Positions 52,572 to 62,079 of a stretch of 64,000 bases of DNA are shown here, in pieces. The notes beneath the pieces were generated by a model, which was not told the origin of the DNA, did no database searches, and saw only the letters and a list, made by a program, of their open reading frames with translations. The position numbers and the translations under genes were made by a program. How positions within the stretch are numbered: position 1 is the stretch's first letter; each line of letters opens with the position of its first letter. The DNA comes from Tetrapisispora phaffii CBS 4417 (taxonomy: Eukaryota; Ascomycota; Saccharomycetes; Saccharomycetales; Saccharomycetaceae): positions 310,001 through 374,000 of the forward strand of contig NC_016531.1 in the NCBI RefSeq assembly GCF_000236905.1, read 5' to 3'.

Positions 52572-53831
52572 ATGGAACCTGAAATTCAAGACGATACGAC
52601 AGTGAACAATATCGAAGCAACAGCTATTTCACAAGACTTGCAAGAAAGATACACGCATTGGAAAAAGAACACTAGATTGTTATATGATTACTTAAATACT
52701 AATTCTACGAAATGGCCTTCTCTATCATGTCAATTTTTCCAAGATGTAAATACAAAGAATGACTCGCATAGGATACTTTTATCATCATTTACCTCTGGCC
52801 TAATGCCTGAACAAGAATCCATTAACATTATGAGCATATCAACATTGAAGCATGTACCATGGGCCTCCTTGAATAATTTTGATATGGATGAAATGGAATT
52901 TAAACCAGATAATAATTTAAAATTACCTCCAAAAAATTTACACACTGAGCAAACAATTACATTCCCCAATGGTGACTGTAATAGAGCCAGATACTTGCCC
53001 CAAAATCAAGATATAATTGCAGGTGCATCTTCGGATGGTACCGTCTATATATTTAATAGAACTAAGTACGGTTCTACGTTAAGACAAACTAGTTCTTTCC
53101 AATCGTATCAAGCTAGATTTGCAGAACCTGAGAATACTGTTCAGTCAGTTGATAGTAATCCGAATGAAGCATTATCTATTGACTGGAATGTACAAAGAGA
53201 AGGGCTTTTAGCAGCTTCATATTCAGATGGTGAGATTAAAACGTGGGACTTGAAGAAATTTTCGAACGCCAACACAACAATCACCACTCCTACTGTTTCA
53301 ATAATGATGGATACAAATGGTGCCAATGATGTAACATGGATGCCATTGCATGATTCCCTGCTGGCAGCTTGTGGTGAAAGCAATAAATTAATAATCTATG
53401 ATATAAGAGGATCCAGAGAACATACCACGATATCTTCAGGAATTCATGAAGATGGTATCAATGCATGTCGCTTCAATTACGCGAACAATTTAATAGTAGC
53501 ATCTGCTGATACTGTAGGTAATGTACATATATGGGATATCAGAAAGTCTAATGAGATAGTGAAGACAATACCGCATGGTTCCTCTATCTCTACGATCGAG
53601 TGGAACCCCAACATGGATACCATATTGGCCACCGCTGGGCAAGACGACGGATTAGTCAAGCTATGGGATGTAACTGACTCGGAACTGATTTTCACACACG
53701 GTGGACACATGCTTGGTGTCAACGACATATCTTGGAACAGACATGACCCATGGTTGATGTGCAGTGTCGCTAGAGACAATTCGGTCCAGATCTGGAGACC
53801 AGCGCATAATTTAGTAGAAGAACAGGTGTAA
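52572..53831 (+). CDS. MSI1: Chromatin assembly factor 1 small subunit (RbAp48-type WD40)
   Basis: 419 residues from the first ATG at 52572 (MEPEIQDDT); the frame is open for 18 more codons upstream, but only from a GTG. The N-terminal helix RYTHWKKNTRLLYDYLNTNSTKWPSLSCQFF is the hallmark of RbAp46/48-type histone H4 binders. Seven WD40 blades follow, with LSIDWN, DVTWMP, RFNYANNLIVASAD, TIEWNPNMDTILATAGQDDGLVKLWD and DISWNRHDPWLMCSVARDNSVQIW. Yeast Msi1/Cac3 sits in CAF-1 with Rlf2 and Cac2 and deposits H3-H4 behind forks. Counterpart of YBR195C. Confidence 0.93.
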   Translation: MEPEIQDDTTVNNIEATAISQDLQERYTHWKKNTRLLYDYLNTNSTKWPSLSCQFFQDVNTKNDSHRILLSSFTSGLMPEQESINIMSISTLKHVPWASLNNFDMDEMEFKPDNNLKLPPKNLHTEQTITFPNGDCNRARYLPQNQDIIAGASSDGTVYIFNRTKYGSTLRQTSSFQSYQARFAEPENTVQSVDSNPNEALSIDWNVQREGLLAASYSDGEIKTWDLKKFSNANTTITTPTVSIMMDTNGANDVTWMPLHDSLLAACGESNKLIIYDIRGSREHTTISSGIHEDGINACRFNYANNLIVASADTVGNVHIWDIRKSNEIVKTIPHGSSISTIEWNPNMDTILATAGQDDGLVKLWDVTDSELIFTHGGHMLGVNDISWNRHDPWLMCSVARDNSVQIWRPAHNLVEEQV

Positions 53832-54485
53832 CGTTATATAGATAGAATACGGTTATATAGCTAAGAACCATTCTGTCATTGGAATACATATGAGATTTCT
53901 TTTCATCAAAGCACCAAGAGTATGCGATTTCTTGAGAAGTGTCAGTAACCATCAGTTCCCTTTACGAAGCCTCTGGAGGGGAGGCGGGTCCCACCGCCTA
54001 ATAAGAACGTTTGGTAAGCTCCGCTCCCTGCATCTTATAGCTACACAGTACTCTGCCCTGATGTTGATAGGAGGCTATGGTATATTGACGGCCCCAAGGC
54101 CAAGCATGACTGCACCATACTTGGTATCCACAAGCATGGTCTGGGTCTGTCACCCGGCCCTTGAGGTCACCTGACCACAAGCCAATCACTACCAGAATGG
54201 GACACCCGCCATAAAAAACACAGATGCGCTCAAAGTGCCAAGGGAAGCCAACCACACCAAAGCTGAATCTAAGGACCATAGACCAAGATAGAATTGAACT
54301 CGTTGATGTTTTTGAGATATATTGTGAGAGGGACTGGATTTGTTGATGGGAAGGTTTCCCCTTTGATATAAGAATAGAGGTTAGTTTTAGTTGTTTTAAT
54401 TGTTTCAGCTGTTTGTTGGTCCTTTTGCCCATCGATCACAACAGCGCACAACCACAATATTTCAGTCCATTACTTCCCCCCCATC
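53832..54485. other. MSI1 3' flank and ATP4 promoter, partly GC-rich
   Basis: 650 bp. The stretch around 53950-54250 is GC-richer than its surroundings (57% in the 60-base line at 54121) and holds TCACCCGG at 54150-54157. CCAATCA at 54182-54188 fits a Hap2/3/4/5 CCAAT box about 300 bp before ATP4, which would suit a respiratory gene. Open frames of up to 144 codons here show no family resemblance. Confidence 0.5.
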
Positions 54486-55196
54486 ATGAGTTTACGTGCT
54501 TTAACTTTAAAGTCGGTTTCAAGACCAATGAAAAGCATTGCTTTCCAGAATGTTCCTACTATCTGCCATATGTCGACGTCATCAAAGACTCCTGAGCCAA
54601 AGGAAAAAGCTGCCTCCATTATCGACTCTATTCCAGGCAACAGTGTATTATCTAAGACTGGTATCTTAGCTACCTCGACTGCAGCTGCTGTGTATGCGAT
54701 TTCTAATGAATTATACGTTATTAACGAGGAATCCATCTTAGTGGGTACTTTCCTTGGTTTTTCTATAATCTTTGGTAAATTCATTGCCCCTCTATACAAG
54801 GACTATGCTAATGACAGAATTAAACAAGTCTCGGAAATATTAAATGCATCAAGAAACAAGCATGTGGATGCAGTTAAGGAAAGGATTGACTCTGTCTCAG
54901 ACTTGAAGAACGTCTCAGCCACTACAAAAGTTTTATTCGATGTCTCAAAGGAAACCGTCGAATTGGAAGCTAAGGCTTTTGAATTGAAACAAAAAGTCAG
55001 TTTGGCTGAAGAAGCTAAATCTGTCTTAGACTCATGGGTCAGGTACGAGGCTTCTATTCGTAAGTTACAACAACAACAAATCACTGAATCTGTCATCTCA
55101 AAGGTCCAATCTGAACTAGAAAATCCAAAATTCCAAGACAAGATTTTACAACAATCCATCGTTGAAGTCGAAGAACTTTTAGCAAAATTAAAATAA
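54486..55196 (+). CDS. ATP4: F1Fo-ATP synthase subunit b (4), mitochondrial
   Basis: 236 residues (244 in S. cerevisiae). A Ser/Arg-rich presequence of about 30-35 residues precedes SKTPEPKEKAASIIDSIPGNSVLSKTG. Two hydrophobic segments near 68-85 and 92-108 anchor it in the inner membrane, and a long charged helix to the C-terminus forms the peripheral stalk that holds the F1 head. Counterpart of YPL078C. It lies between MSI1 and MED8, so the two S. cerevisiae source regions alternate here. Confidence 0.93.
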   Translation: MSLRALTLKSVSRPMKSIAFQNVPTICHMSTSSKTPEPKEKAASIIDSIPGNSVLSKTGILATSTAAAVYAISNELYVINEESILVGTFLGFSIIFGKFIAPLYKDYANDRIKQVSEILNASRNKHVDAVKERIDSVSDLKNVSATTKVLFDVSKETVELEAKAFELKQKVSLAEEAKSVLDSWVRYEASIRKLQQQQITESVISKVQSELENPKFQDKILQQSIVEVEELLAKLK

Positions 55197-55632
55197 GATC
55201 AACTAAAACATTAAATAAAGACTAAACAATGAGACGTTTAAAGATGATCACAACTTAGAATCATACCTTTTTTGATATTCCTACAGAAGCGTGAAGCTTT
55301 ACCCAAAATATATGTGTATATATATATATGTATATACCAATGTATACATTTTTTATAACTAGCCTTATAAAAACTCATATTCTATTTACAATTGATAACA
55401 AACATATAGTTTAACGTATTTTAAAAGATGTTGGGTTTCCTTACACAGTATGAATTGTATTTTTTCAGCTTTAAATATGATAAGCATTAGCGAAACCTTC
55501 AATTGTAACTGAAAAAACTAAACTTGATATGATATATAAGGATGAACTTATTAAATAGATAATGTTTGATATATTTGAAAGTTCGTATAACATAGCTAAA
55601 AAACTAGTGTATATATCAATATCTGGAAGTTA
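55197..55632. other. ATP4-MED8 intergenic
   Basis: About 435 bp, AT-rich with TATA-like runs near 55314-55336. Nothing else is visible. Confidence 0.5.
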
Positions 55633-56283
55633 ATGGATAATAATATCATGTCTGCTGGCACAATACAGGAAAATACAAAACTCAATTACAGTGGGGTCCC
55701 AGGCCAGGCATTGGATGCAATCAGAATGAGATTATCACAGTTGCTTCATTCATTGAAACGAATAAGAGACGAGTTTGCAAAGCCAGGTACTCAACAATGG
55801 TACACACTACAGTCTCAGTTGAATGTTACACTTTCACAATTGATGTCTGCGACATCGACATTACAGCATTTTCAAGATACTTTAGACACAACCGTCGTCT
55901 ATCCTCTGCCAAAATTTCCAACCACTTCACATGAATCACTTTTGACAACGTTGCTGAGAAAGAAAAATATTCCTGAGGTTGACGATTGGCTTGCCATGGC
56001 TAAAGAAGTGTCAGGCTTGAATCCAGAATTACAAAATGATGAAGAGATAAATGAAATTCTTAAAAATGATAAAGAAGTCACCAAATGGGTGTTAACATCT
56101 TTAGTGGAAGAGTTCGAGAAATATGATTTTAAACGTCTATATAACGGCCCTGGTGTCGATTCTAGCACGACACCTAAATATGCTAAACCAAAGCAACCAT
56201 TCGATATCAATGGAATTATGGATTATCTTTACAAAGGTAAGCTGCCTGAAAGAGAATCAACTACACCAGAAACAAGTTTATAA
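55633..56283 (+). CDS. MED8: Mediator head-module subunit Med8
   Basis: 216 residues (223 in S. cerevisiae). The conserved core starts VPGQALDAIRMRLSQLLHSLKRIRDE and continues QQWYTLQSQLNVTLSQLMSATSTLQHF and VVYPLPKFPTTSHESLLTTLLRKKNIPEVDDW, which is specific to Med8. The C-terminal part, after a loop, binds the Med18-Med20 pair. Two ATGs nine codons apart start the protein; the first is used here. Counterpart of YBR193C. Confidence 0.95.
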   Translation: MDNNIMSAGTIQENTKLNYSGVPGQALDAIRMRLSQLLHSLKRIRDEFAKPGTQQWYTLQSQLNVTLSQLMSATSTLQHFQDTLDTTVVYPLPKFPTTSHESLLTTLLRKKNIPEVDDWLAMAKEVSGLNPELQNDEEINEILKNDKEVTKWVLTSLVEEFEKYDFKRLYNGPGVDSSTTPKYAKPKQPFDINGIMDYLYKGKLPERESTTPETSL

Positions 56284-56444
56284 TTTATAAAGTTAAAATA
56301 GATCATTATTTTAGATATTTATTCTTTCATCTACAATGCATATTTACAGGAATAACACATGGCATATTCAGAAGCACGAAGAATACCTATTCATTTTCAC
56401 TAATGTCAAGAATAGGATTTGGTCATTACATTCACTCATTGTTC

Positions 56445-57566
56445 TTATGATAATAGTTTTATAACAAGCTCCCACGTTCCAAACATAATTATACTATTTG
56501 GAACGGTTCTCATTAAATGGGGGGTTAGCCCACTGTACATAGAAATCAAACCTTCTTCTTTGATAATTACTCTGAAGGTCTGCATTAAACCCGTATATTT
56601 TGGTTTTTGACCTTCAGTAGGCATTTGTCTCAAACGGGTTCTTACAACTTCATGAGGATACGTTATGATACTTGCTACAAATTTTGCAAGACCAGCACCT
56701 CCGGATCTTTGACACCATTCTTTAATTTTATCAGATCGAGTTTTCATTCTATCATCAGCATGGCCAAATTTATCAATTGATCTCCTTTTGATAACTGACT
56801 TTAACTGTTCATATAGTATCCATTGTAAGATACCTTCAATGGAACCAAGATAAGATGCTGTTAAACCCTTATACAACCCTATGACACCTTCGTTACGAAG
56901 GACAGATTTTAGACAATCTAAAGAATTTTTGTATTTTCTTGTCGTTCCTGCTTTATCTAATTGTAAACGGGTTTTTATCAACCATATTGGGTTTGTTGCC
57001 GTGGAGGTTGCCCAACCAGCAGTTGCTGCCGCCATTAAATGAATCCATGGAGCTTCTTGATTGTTGTTAAATGCACGAGAATAAATATCTTTTGTTGTAC
57101 CGTAGGTAAAGAAATTGATGCTTCTTGCAGGAATGACACCAACTAAATTAGGTCCAAGACCTTTAAATAAACTTTTAAACCCTTCCTGTCTATAAATATT
57201 CCCGATAATTCCAAAAGTTTCTCTAAAGTGCATCATGGATTCAGTTGTAAAATTAACAATTTTGAAGTTTGACCTCAGAACTGACCCCCCAACTCGTGAT
57301 TTATATGATTTTTTAAATACATCACTCTGTAGACGTGTCTTAACTAAATCAAATGGACATGTAACTATGGCACCTGCCATACCACCAACACCACCCGCAA
57401 AAAAATGTACCCAAGGTTTCACATTCGGTTGTTTCTGTAACTCCTGCTCTGAAATCAATGATGGATTGGAGGCGTCTCTATAATTAGAACCCTTTTCGTC
57501 ACTTGCCAAATATGGGGCAGATTCAATGGCGTCTTTTCCCCATTCTTCAATAGACTTCTTTGGCAT
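56445..57566 (-). CDS. RIM2: Mitochondrial pyrimidine nucleotide carrier
   Basis: 373 residues (377 in S. cerevisiae) of the SLC25 carrier family. Three repeats each carry the signature: CPFDLVKTRLQ near 75, NPIWLIKTRLQ near 188 and YPHEVVRTRLRQ near 303. Each is followed by GLYKGL- or SMYSGL-type motifs. The Trp in the second signature and the long insert after the first repeat are typical of the Rim2/SLC25A33-36 group. It exchanges pyrimidine (deoxy)nucleotides across the inner membrane for mtDNA and RNA synthesis. Counterpart of YBR192W; convergent with MED8. Confidence 0.93.
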   Translation of the reverse strand: MPKKSIEEWGKDAIESAPYLASDEKGSNYRDASNPSLISEQELQKQPNVKPWVHFFAGGVGGMAGAIVTCPFDLVKTRLQSDVFKKSYKSRVGGSVLRSNFKIVNFTTESMMHFRETFGIIGNIYRQEGFKSLFKGLGPNLVGVIPARSINFFTYGTTKDIYSRAFNNNQEAPWIHLMAAATAGWATSTATNPIWLIKTRLQLDKAGTTRKYKNSLDCLKSVLRNEGVIGLYKGLTASYLGSIEGILQWILYEQLKSVIKRRSIDKFGHADDRMKTRSDKIKEWCQRSGGAGLAKFVASIITYPHEVVRTRLRQMPTEGQKPKYTGLMQTFRVIIKEEGLISMYSGLTPHLMRTVPNSIIMFGTWELVIKLLS

Positions 57567-58182
57567 GGTGAAAGTCGAACTCTATTAATGATTACGTTTC
57601 GCTTTCAATGAGCCTGGGACCGTTAATGTTTCTATTCAATGGGGTTCCATAGAACATACGAAAGCAGTTATTGTGAATGCGTGATAATATGCCAACATAC
57701 CGTCAAACAAATACCAATGCATACGATGCTGTAGTTCATATATTCATTCGAATGGACACTTTTTGATATTTAGTTCCCGATGATGTCGATGAAATATTCA
57801 AAATGAAAAAATACACCAAAAGAAACTATAAAAGGAAGTTGTATTATACAGGAAGATAGATTATATCGGAAAAGAGAAGTGTATATGAGATTGAGAACAG
57901 AGCGATCGCTAACCTGTTGGTTTGCATGTTTGCTGAGCACTTGTTTAACTATCGATTGTTTCAGTTGGTTATTCGAGTTAGGCACAGCTCATCAGATTGA
58001 AAACTCACAAAGTCAAAATTAACGTTTCAATTATTATATGTGACTATACATGTTGCATAGAACTAAATACGTCTAGAATTAATATATATATAATCGGTAA
58101 AACACAAATTATTCAATTGTAACCCCTAAATCCATAGAAAAAATGTAAAATAAACCCATCCAAAAACGATGATGTGATTCGA
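57567..58182. other. RIM2 promoter and RPL21 3' flank
   Basis: About 615 bp, AT-rich. A 71-codon minus-strand frame here has no resemblance to a known family. No RNA gene is visible. Confidence 0.5.
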
Positions 58183-58948
58183 TTAGATGAAGGTTTCGTA
58201 TGGAACAGGAGCTAAAGTTTGTGGGACGTTACCCTCGGTGGAAACGACACGAGCCTCTCTTGGCTTGGCTGGTTGTCTCTTCAATTGGACAGCAACGCCG
58301 TTAGCCTTAGCTTCAGCCTTCTTGGCAGCGTTACTCTTAACTCTGTCCAAGAACTCTTGTCTACACTTGGAGTGTTTGACATGTTCGACTCTCAAGCTCA
58401 ATCTCTTTTCGATGTATCTGTTGCCAACCATCTTGTTGACGATGACGCCGACAGAGGACTTGGTAACGTTGTAGACGACACCAGTCTTACCTTGGTAGAA
58501 CTTGTGTGGCATACCCTTTTGGATGGAACCATTGGCCTTAATGTCGACAATGTCGCCAACCTTGTAGACCTTCAGGTAAGTAGACAATGCGATAGCACCG
58601 TGCTTCCTGAAGTCACGTTGGAACATGTAACGAGTACGAGATCTGTAACCGTGACTGGATAGAAATAGTGCACACCATGATGTTGCAACACACCTCGCAT
58701 AAGAGGATGAAGAAAACAGTTGATGATATAAATTATGTTAGTAAAAGACGAGAACATCGGTCAGGGCAAAAAGTCATAGTGTTGTGGTTCCATGCACTAA
58801 AGCAAACCAATGCCATCCAAAAGATAACAATGCAGATTATACTCCGGCCCTGATCCCTGATCTGCTGACAGACCTGGGAACATTCCCCATCATCACAATT
58901 CCATCGACTTTAAAAATTGTACAGTTATTATGCATACGATTTACCCAT
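58183..58948 (-). CDS. RPL21: 60S ribosomal protein eL21, spliced
   Basis: Two exons: 58938-58948 (11 nt, encoding MGK plus two bases of Ser) and 58183-58654. Joined they give 160 residues, the exact length of yeast Rpl21. The second exon starts with the HGYRSRTRYMFQRDFRKHG region, and YLKVYKVGDIVDIKANGS follows. The intron has donor GTATGC (58937-58932), branch site TACTAAC (58743-58737) and acceptor CAG ending at 58655. The tiny first exon matches S. cerevisiae RPL21A/B (YBR191W/YPL079W). Calling only the long frame would lose the first 13 residues. Confidence 0.95.
58655..58937 (-). other. Spliceosomal intron of RPL21 (283 nt)
   Basis: Donor GTATGC, consensus branch site TACTAAC about 82 nt before the CAG acceptor. 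The sixth donor base is C rather than the usual T. Confidence 0.9.
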
Positions 58949-60000
58949 TTTTGCTAGTAGTGCCTGTGTTTGCCCTTCTTAACACAACCAAGCCAATGGC
59001 ACATGCATCTGCATCTGCATCTGCACAATTGACCGGTCTTTATATATCAAGTTGCATCAACCCATCGCCTTGACCAGTCTCAATTGAAGTTTCACCCATC
59101 ACTGAAGCTACCTAATGCCCAATACCATTACCAATGCTCACGCTTGGAACGCATCTGGCCGCTGCAACGGTTGAAAATGGCGGTTCGCGGCGATTCTGAA
59201 GATTTCGGGATTTCGGGCACAGTTGGTGCGGCGGTTCGTCAGCAGAGGGCTGTCGCGCTCAGACAAACATGCACTGCAAAAAATATGCTGCTGTGGCAGT
59301 GAACGGGCGCGGGCGACGCGCAGATGTGACACTATCCGCAGCGCTGCATGTCCAAGGCCCAGTAGTGACGCGCCCGCGGGGGGCAGAGGCTTCTGCCAAC
59401 GGTCTGGTATTCAGCGCAGGACGAGCACCAAGGCGCATCCTGCGCGCCTCGCCGGCGTTTCCAAGCGATGTGTCGTCCCGCTCTGCAACCTCCGCACGTG
59501 CCGCCAAGCCGCGTCGCTGCGCTTTTCCGCTGGGGAAGATTCTCCCCGTGGCAGCAACGCAGCTAGCTGCGCAGAAGGGCACTGCGCTCCGCTGCGGCCG
59601 TTTGTGTGTGCGGCACAATCCCAGAGCGCTCCCTGCACGAACCTGCGCCCGGCCAACACACATTCGCCGCGCAGGTCTCGCAACCCCCCACGCCCGATTC
59701 ACAGTCCACGCATCCATTCGAGACGGTGGCGCAACACCAAATTCTGCGGAAGACGCTGGAAATCGGGAAAAAGTGAACAGTTTTCCGCTTTCGGACACCT
59801 TGGCCACCCAAGTGCTGGAATGTATGGGTGCACAGCAGTCACGTCTAAAGCCGTCGCAAAAATACAGTCACGTGCTGATGGCGTGTCGCCGTTTGTGACG
59901 CTAACGGCGACACAACCTACTTAGCTATGCACGATGCGGATCAAACGTTAATTATTTTCTATTACTACAATCTATGTGGCTATTTTATATGCGATACTAT
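58949..60000. other. GC island between RPL21 and RPS9
   Basis: 1.05 kb, the strongest GC island of the window: 70% G+C in the 60-base line at 59341 and 67% at 59581, while the genes on both sides are AT-rich. Six overlapping open frames of 80-233 codons on both strands come from this composition, and none resembles a known family. Near RPL21 there is a (GCATCT)3 repeat at about 59005-59022 and CACCCAT at 59093-59099. ATGTATGGGTGC at 59820-59831 is a near-perfect Rap1 site but 870 bp from the RPL21 start. Confidence 0.6.
59820..59831. promoter_or_regulatory. Rap1-type site far upstream of RPL21
   Basis: ATGTATGGGTGC matches the reverse of the Rap1 consensus ACACCCATACAT at 11 of 12 positions. 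Ribosomal-protein promoters use Rap1, but usually within about 500 bp. Confidence 0.4.
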
Positions 60001-61098
60001 CTATTCTTCGTCTTCTTCTGCAGCCGCAGCTTCTTCCGAGGCGGCAGCGTTGCCGGCTCTCTTTCTGGCAACTCTACCTGGTCTGGCACCACCGAATGGA
60101 GAAGTAGCAGCAAAGTCAATGTTCTTTTCAGAGTCTAATCTGACCATGAAAGATGGGATGTTCACGATTTGCTTACCGACAGCAATGTGTCTTTGAGTGA
60201 TTAGAACTCTGGCGTGGTGGACAGATTTGGCCAGACCTAGTTTGTATACTTGAGTTTGCAGTCTTCTCTCTAAGAAATCTTCAATCTTTAAAGCTAAAAC
60301 GTAATCTAACTTCTTTTTGTCTTCGGACAAAACGCCAACTCTCACTAGTCTTCTGATTAAGGCATTACCTTCGAATAGTCTCTTTGGGTCTTTTTCGTCC
60401 CTGGTAAGCAAGTCTCTGGCGGCTCTTCTGATCTTGGACAGTTGGAAAGAAATTCTGTAGATTTCTCTCTTGTTCTTAAGACCGAATTCACCAGCTAACT
60501 TTAACTCAGCGTCCAAACGAGAAGATTCGTATGGTCTCTTTGGGGTGGAGTAAGTCTTGGAGTAAGTTCTTGGAGCTCCTGGTTACAAGTTCAGCAGCAA
60601 TTCTTATTAACATACCAGACTGCAGTGGTAATATCAATAGTAAAATTGCGGTGATAGATGTTAGTTTAAATACTCATGGCTATATGAGGAGCAAGAAGGT
60701 TCATAACAAATTTACAGAGACTATATCGGATCAACCTAAAACTACAGCAAATGCCAGAATCTTGTATTCCGATATAGGCCAACAGTTGCAGATAGGTATG
60801 CAGAAACATAATTTCTGCAACTCAAGTGAACAATTATAATTGCAACGCCACGACATAGCGTCAGGCTATGTCGTGGCCATTGCAAATTGGATTAAACGTT
60901 TACCTGAAGTGTCGGGAGTTCAGTGCAAACGATGCTATAATCCAACATCAACGATTTATAATGTGTTCAATTTGAGGTTGCGATATATTCTACTGAGAGA
61001 ATCTGTTATGAGGACCCGATCCTCTATCTGTTATAAAACAGACATCCAAATGACTAGTTGCCAGGTCATTCGGCTTAAAAATAAAACGTACTTGGCAT
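60001..61098 (-). CDS. RPS9: 40S ribosomal protein uS4 (Rps9), spliced
   Basis: Two exons: 61092-61098 (7 nt, ATGCCAA) and 60001-60578. Joined they give 194 residues (197 in S. cerevisiae). The sequence includes [22 protein letters not shown], the S4 domain [50 protein letters not shown] in pieces of known order, and an acidic Ala/Glu tail. The intron of 513 nt has donor GTACGT and acceptor CAG; the 7-nt first exon matches S. cerevisiae RPS9A/B. Rps9 is central to decoding-site accuracy. Counterpart of YBR189W/YPL081W. A long hairpin lies in the intron. Confidence 0.93.
60579..61091 (-). other. Spliceosomal intron of RPS9 (513 nt) with a long hairpin
   Basis: Donor GTACGT at 61091-61086, acceptor CAG ending at 60579. 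The best branch candidate is AACTAAC around 60658-60664 (minus strand), one base off TACTAAC. A strong stem-loop occupies 60840-60885, near the middle. No snoRNA boxes were recognised. Confidence 0.82.
60840..60885 (-). promoter_or_regulatory. Intronic stem-loop in RPS9
   Basis: A perfect 13-bp stem (GCCACGACATAGC with GCTATGTCGTGGC, 60847-60859 and 60865-60877) with a 5-nt loop. It is extended past a small internal loop by a 6-bp TTGCAA/TTGCAA stem. RPS9 introns of S. cerevisiae take part in autoregulated splicing by Rps9; whether this hairpin does so is inferred. Confidence 0.7.
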
Positions 61099-61557
61099 TG
61101 CGTATGTATTGATCTATGTCGTTAGTTTACTGTGAATCGACCGTAAGTTAAAAATTAAAATAGCAATTGATTTTTAAATTCAGCTAGATAACTTTCATAT
61201 GCATTCTTTTATAGTAATTGAGAGCATCGCAAATGGAATATTTCAAAATAATTCATTTGCGATGTTGCGTTTGCGTCCGTAGCATTAGTCCAAAAACATT
61301 CGGAAACGCGTGAACAATTTAACGTGTTTTTGAATATTTTCAAAAACAAATGCAAAATATTTATTGTAAAGATGTTTGGGTGTTATGATTCAAGTGACTG
61401 TTTTCTGATATTGGCATCTCTTGACTGAAAAGTTTATATTCTGATGCCATCCTTCATGACCGTTTCCTTATTAGTTGAAACGAAATATAAAACAAGTTAG
61501 AAAATCTTAACAATATACATATTAGCTACGCAAGATCGTTGAACAACAAATGCAGTA
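61099..61557. promoter_or_regulatory. RPS9-NTC20 divergent promoter
   Basis: ATGTTTGGGTGT at 61372-61383 differs by one base from the Rap1 consensus (reverse strand), about 275 bp before the RPS9 ATG, the usual distance for ribosomal-protein genes. An 11-bp inverted repeat (CATCGCAAATG at 61225-61235, CATTTGCGATG at 61254-61264) carries two GCGATG cores facing each other. ACGCGT occurs at 61306-61311. Confidence 0.55.
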
Positions 61558-61917
61558 ATGAGTTACACGATAGATACATTACTAGCTGAAAGAAATGCGA
61601 GACTGAATACTCTTAGATCACAATGGCAATTGAATGAAGAGAAAGTTTCTGACACTAATTCGGCAGAGGTCCAGAATAATTCCCAAGGAGGTATATCGAA
61701 ACATGGGACCTCGCAATCTCGTTTGAATGAGATATCAGAAGGGAACGAGTCTTCAGAAGGGGAGGAAAATAATATTGATAGTTCGTTGAATGAAACTTGT
61801 CGTGATTATATGAGCAAACTGCAGAACGATTTAAATATGCTAGAGTCACAGACTGAAAAGGCCCTTAACAGAATGCTTAGGGAGAGAATTATTAAGGAAA
61901 CTTTTCATGAGGAGTGA
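61558..61917 (+). CDS. NTC20: Ntc20-like splicing factor
   Basis: 119 residues (140 in S. cerevisiae). The start MSYTIDTLLAERNARLNTLRSQ resembles the LSLERDQELNQLRAR start of Ntc20, and a C-terminal helix (DYMSKLQNDLNMLESQTEKALNRMLRERIIKE) matches the general plan, with a charged Ser/Glu linker between. Ntc20 belongs to the Prp19-associated complex that stabilises U5 and U6 in the active spliceosome. The call depends largely on position, next to RPS9 and GDT1 as for YBR188C, because the sequence evolves fast. Confidence 0.72.
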   Translation: MSYTIDTLLAERNARLNTLRSQWQLNEEKVSDTNSAEVQNNSQGGISKHGTSQSRLNEISEGNESSEGEENNIDSSLNETCRDYMSKLQNDLNMLESQTEKALNRMLRERIIKETFHEE

Positions 61918-62079
61918 GTAGGTTAGCGGGTTTAAAATACTTACTATAAAAAAAAGGTTTTTACTTGTATTCAGAGATAGTCCGGATGTGTGAATCTGTT
62001 TCTATTTGTATTTGATGGTAGTAGTATCTTAATCTATAAATAAAAATATAATGACAATAATGAGGAAATAAATGTATGA

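Noticed and set aside
59223..59924. Overlapping long open frames (up to 233 codons, both strands) in the RPL21-RPS9 interval
   Set aside because: They overlap each other in several frames, lie in very GC-rich DNA where stop codons are rare, and show no family resemblance or yeast-like codon use.
61306..61311. ACGCGT between RPS9 and NTC20
   Set aside because: Neither gene is expected to be a G1/S target; probably chance or part of another site.
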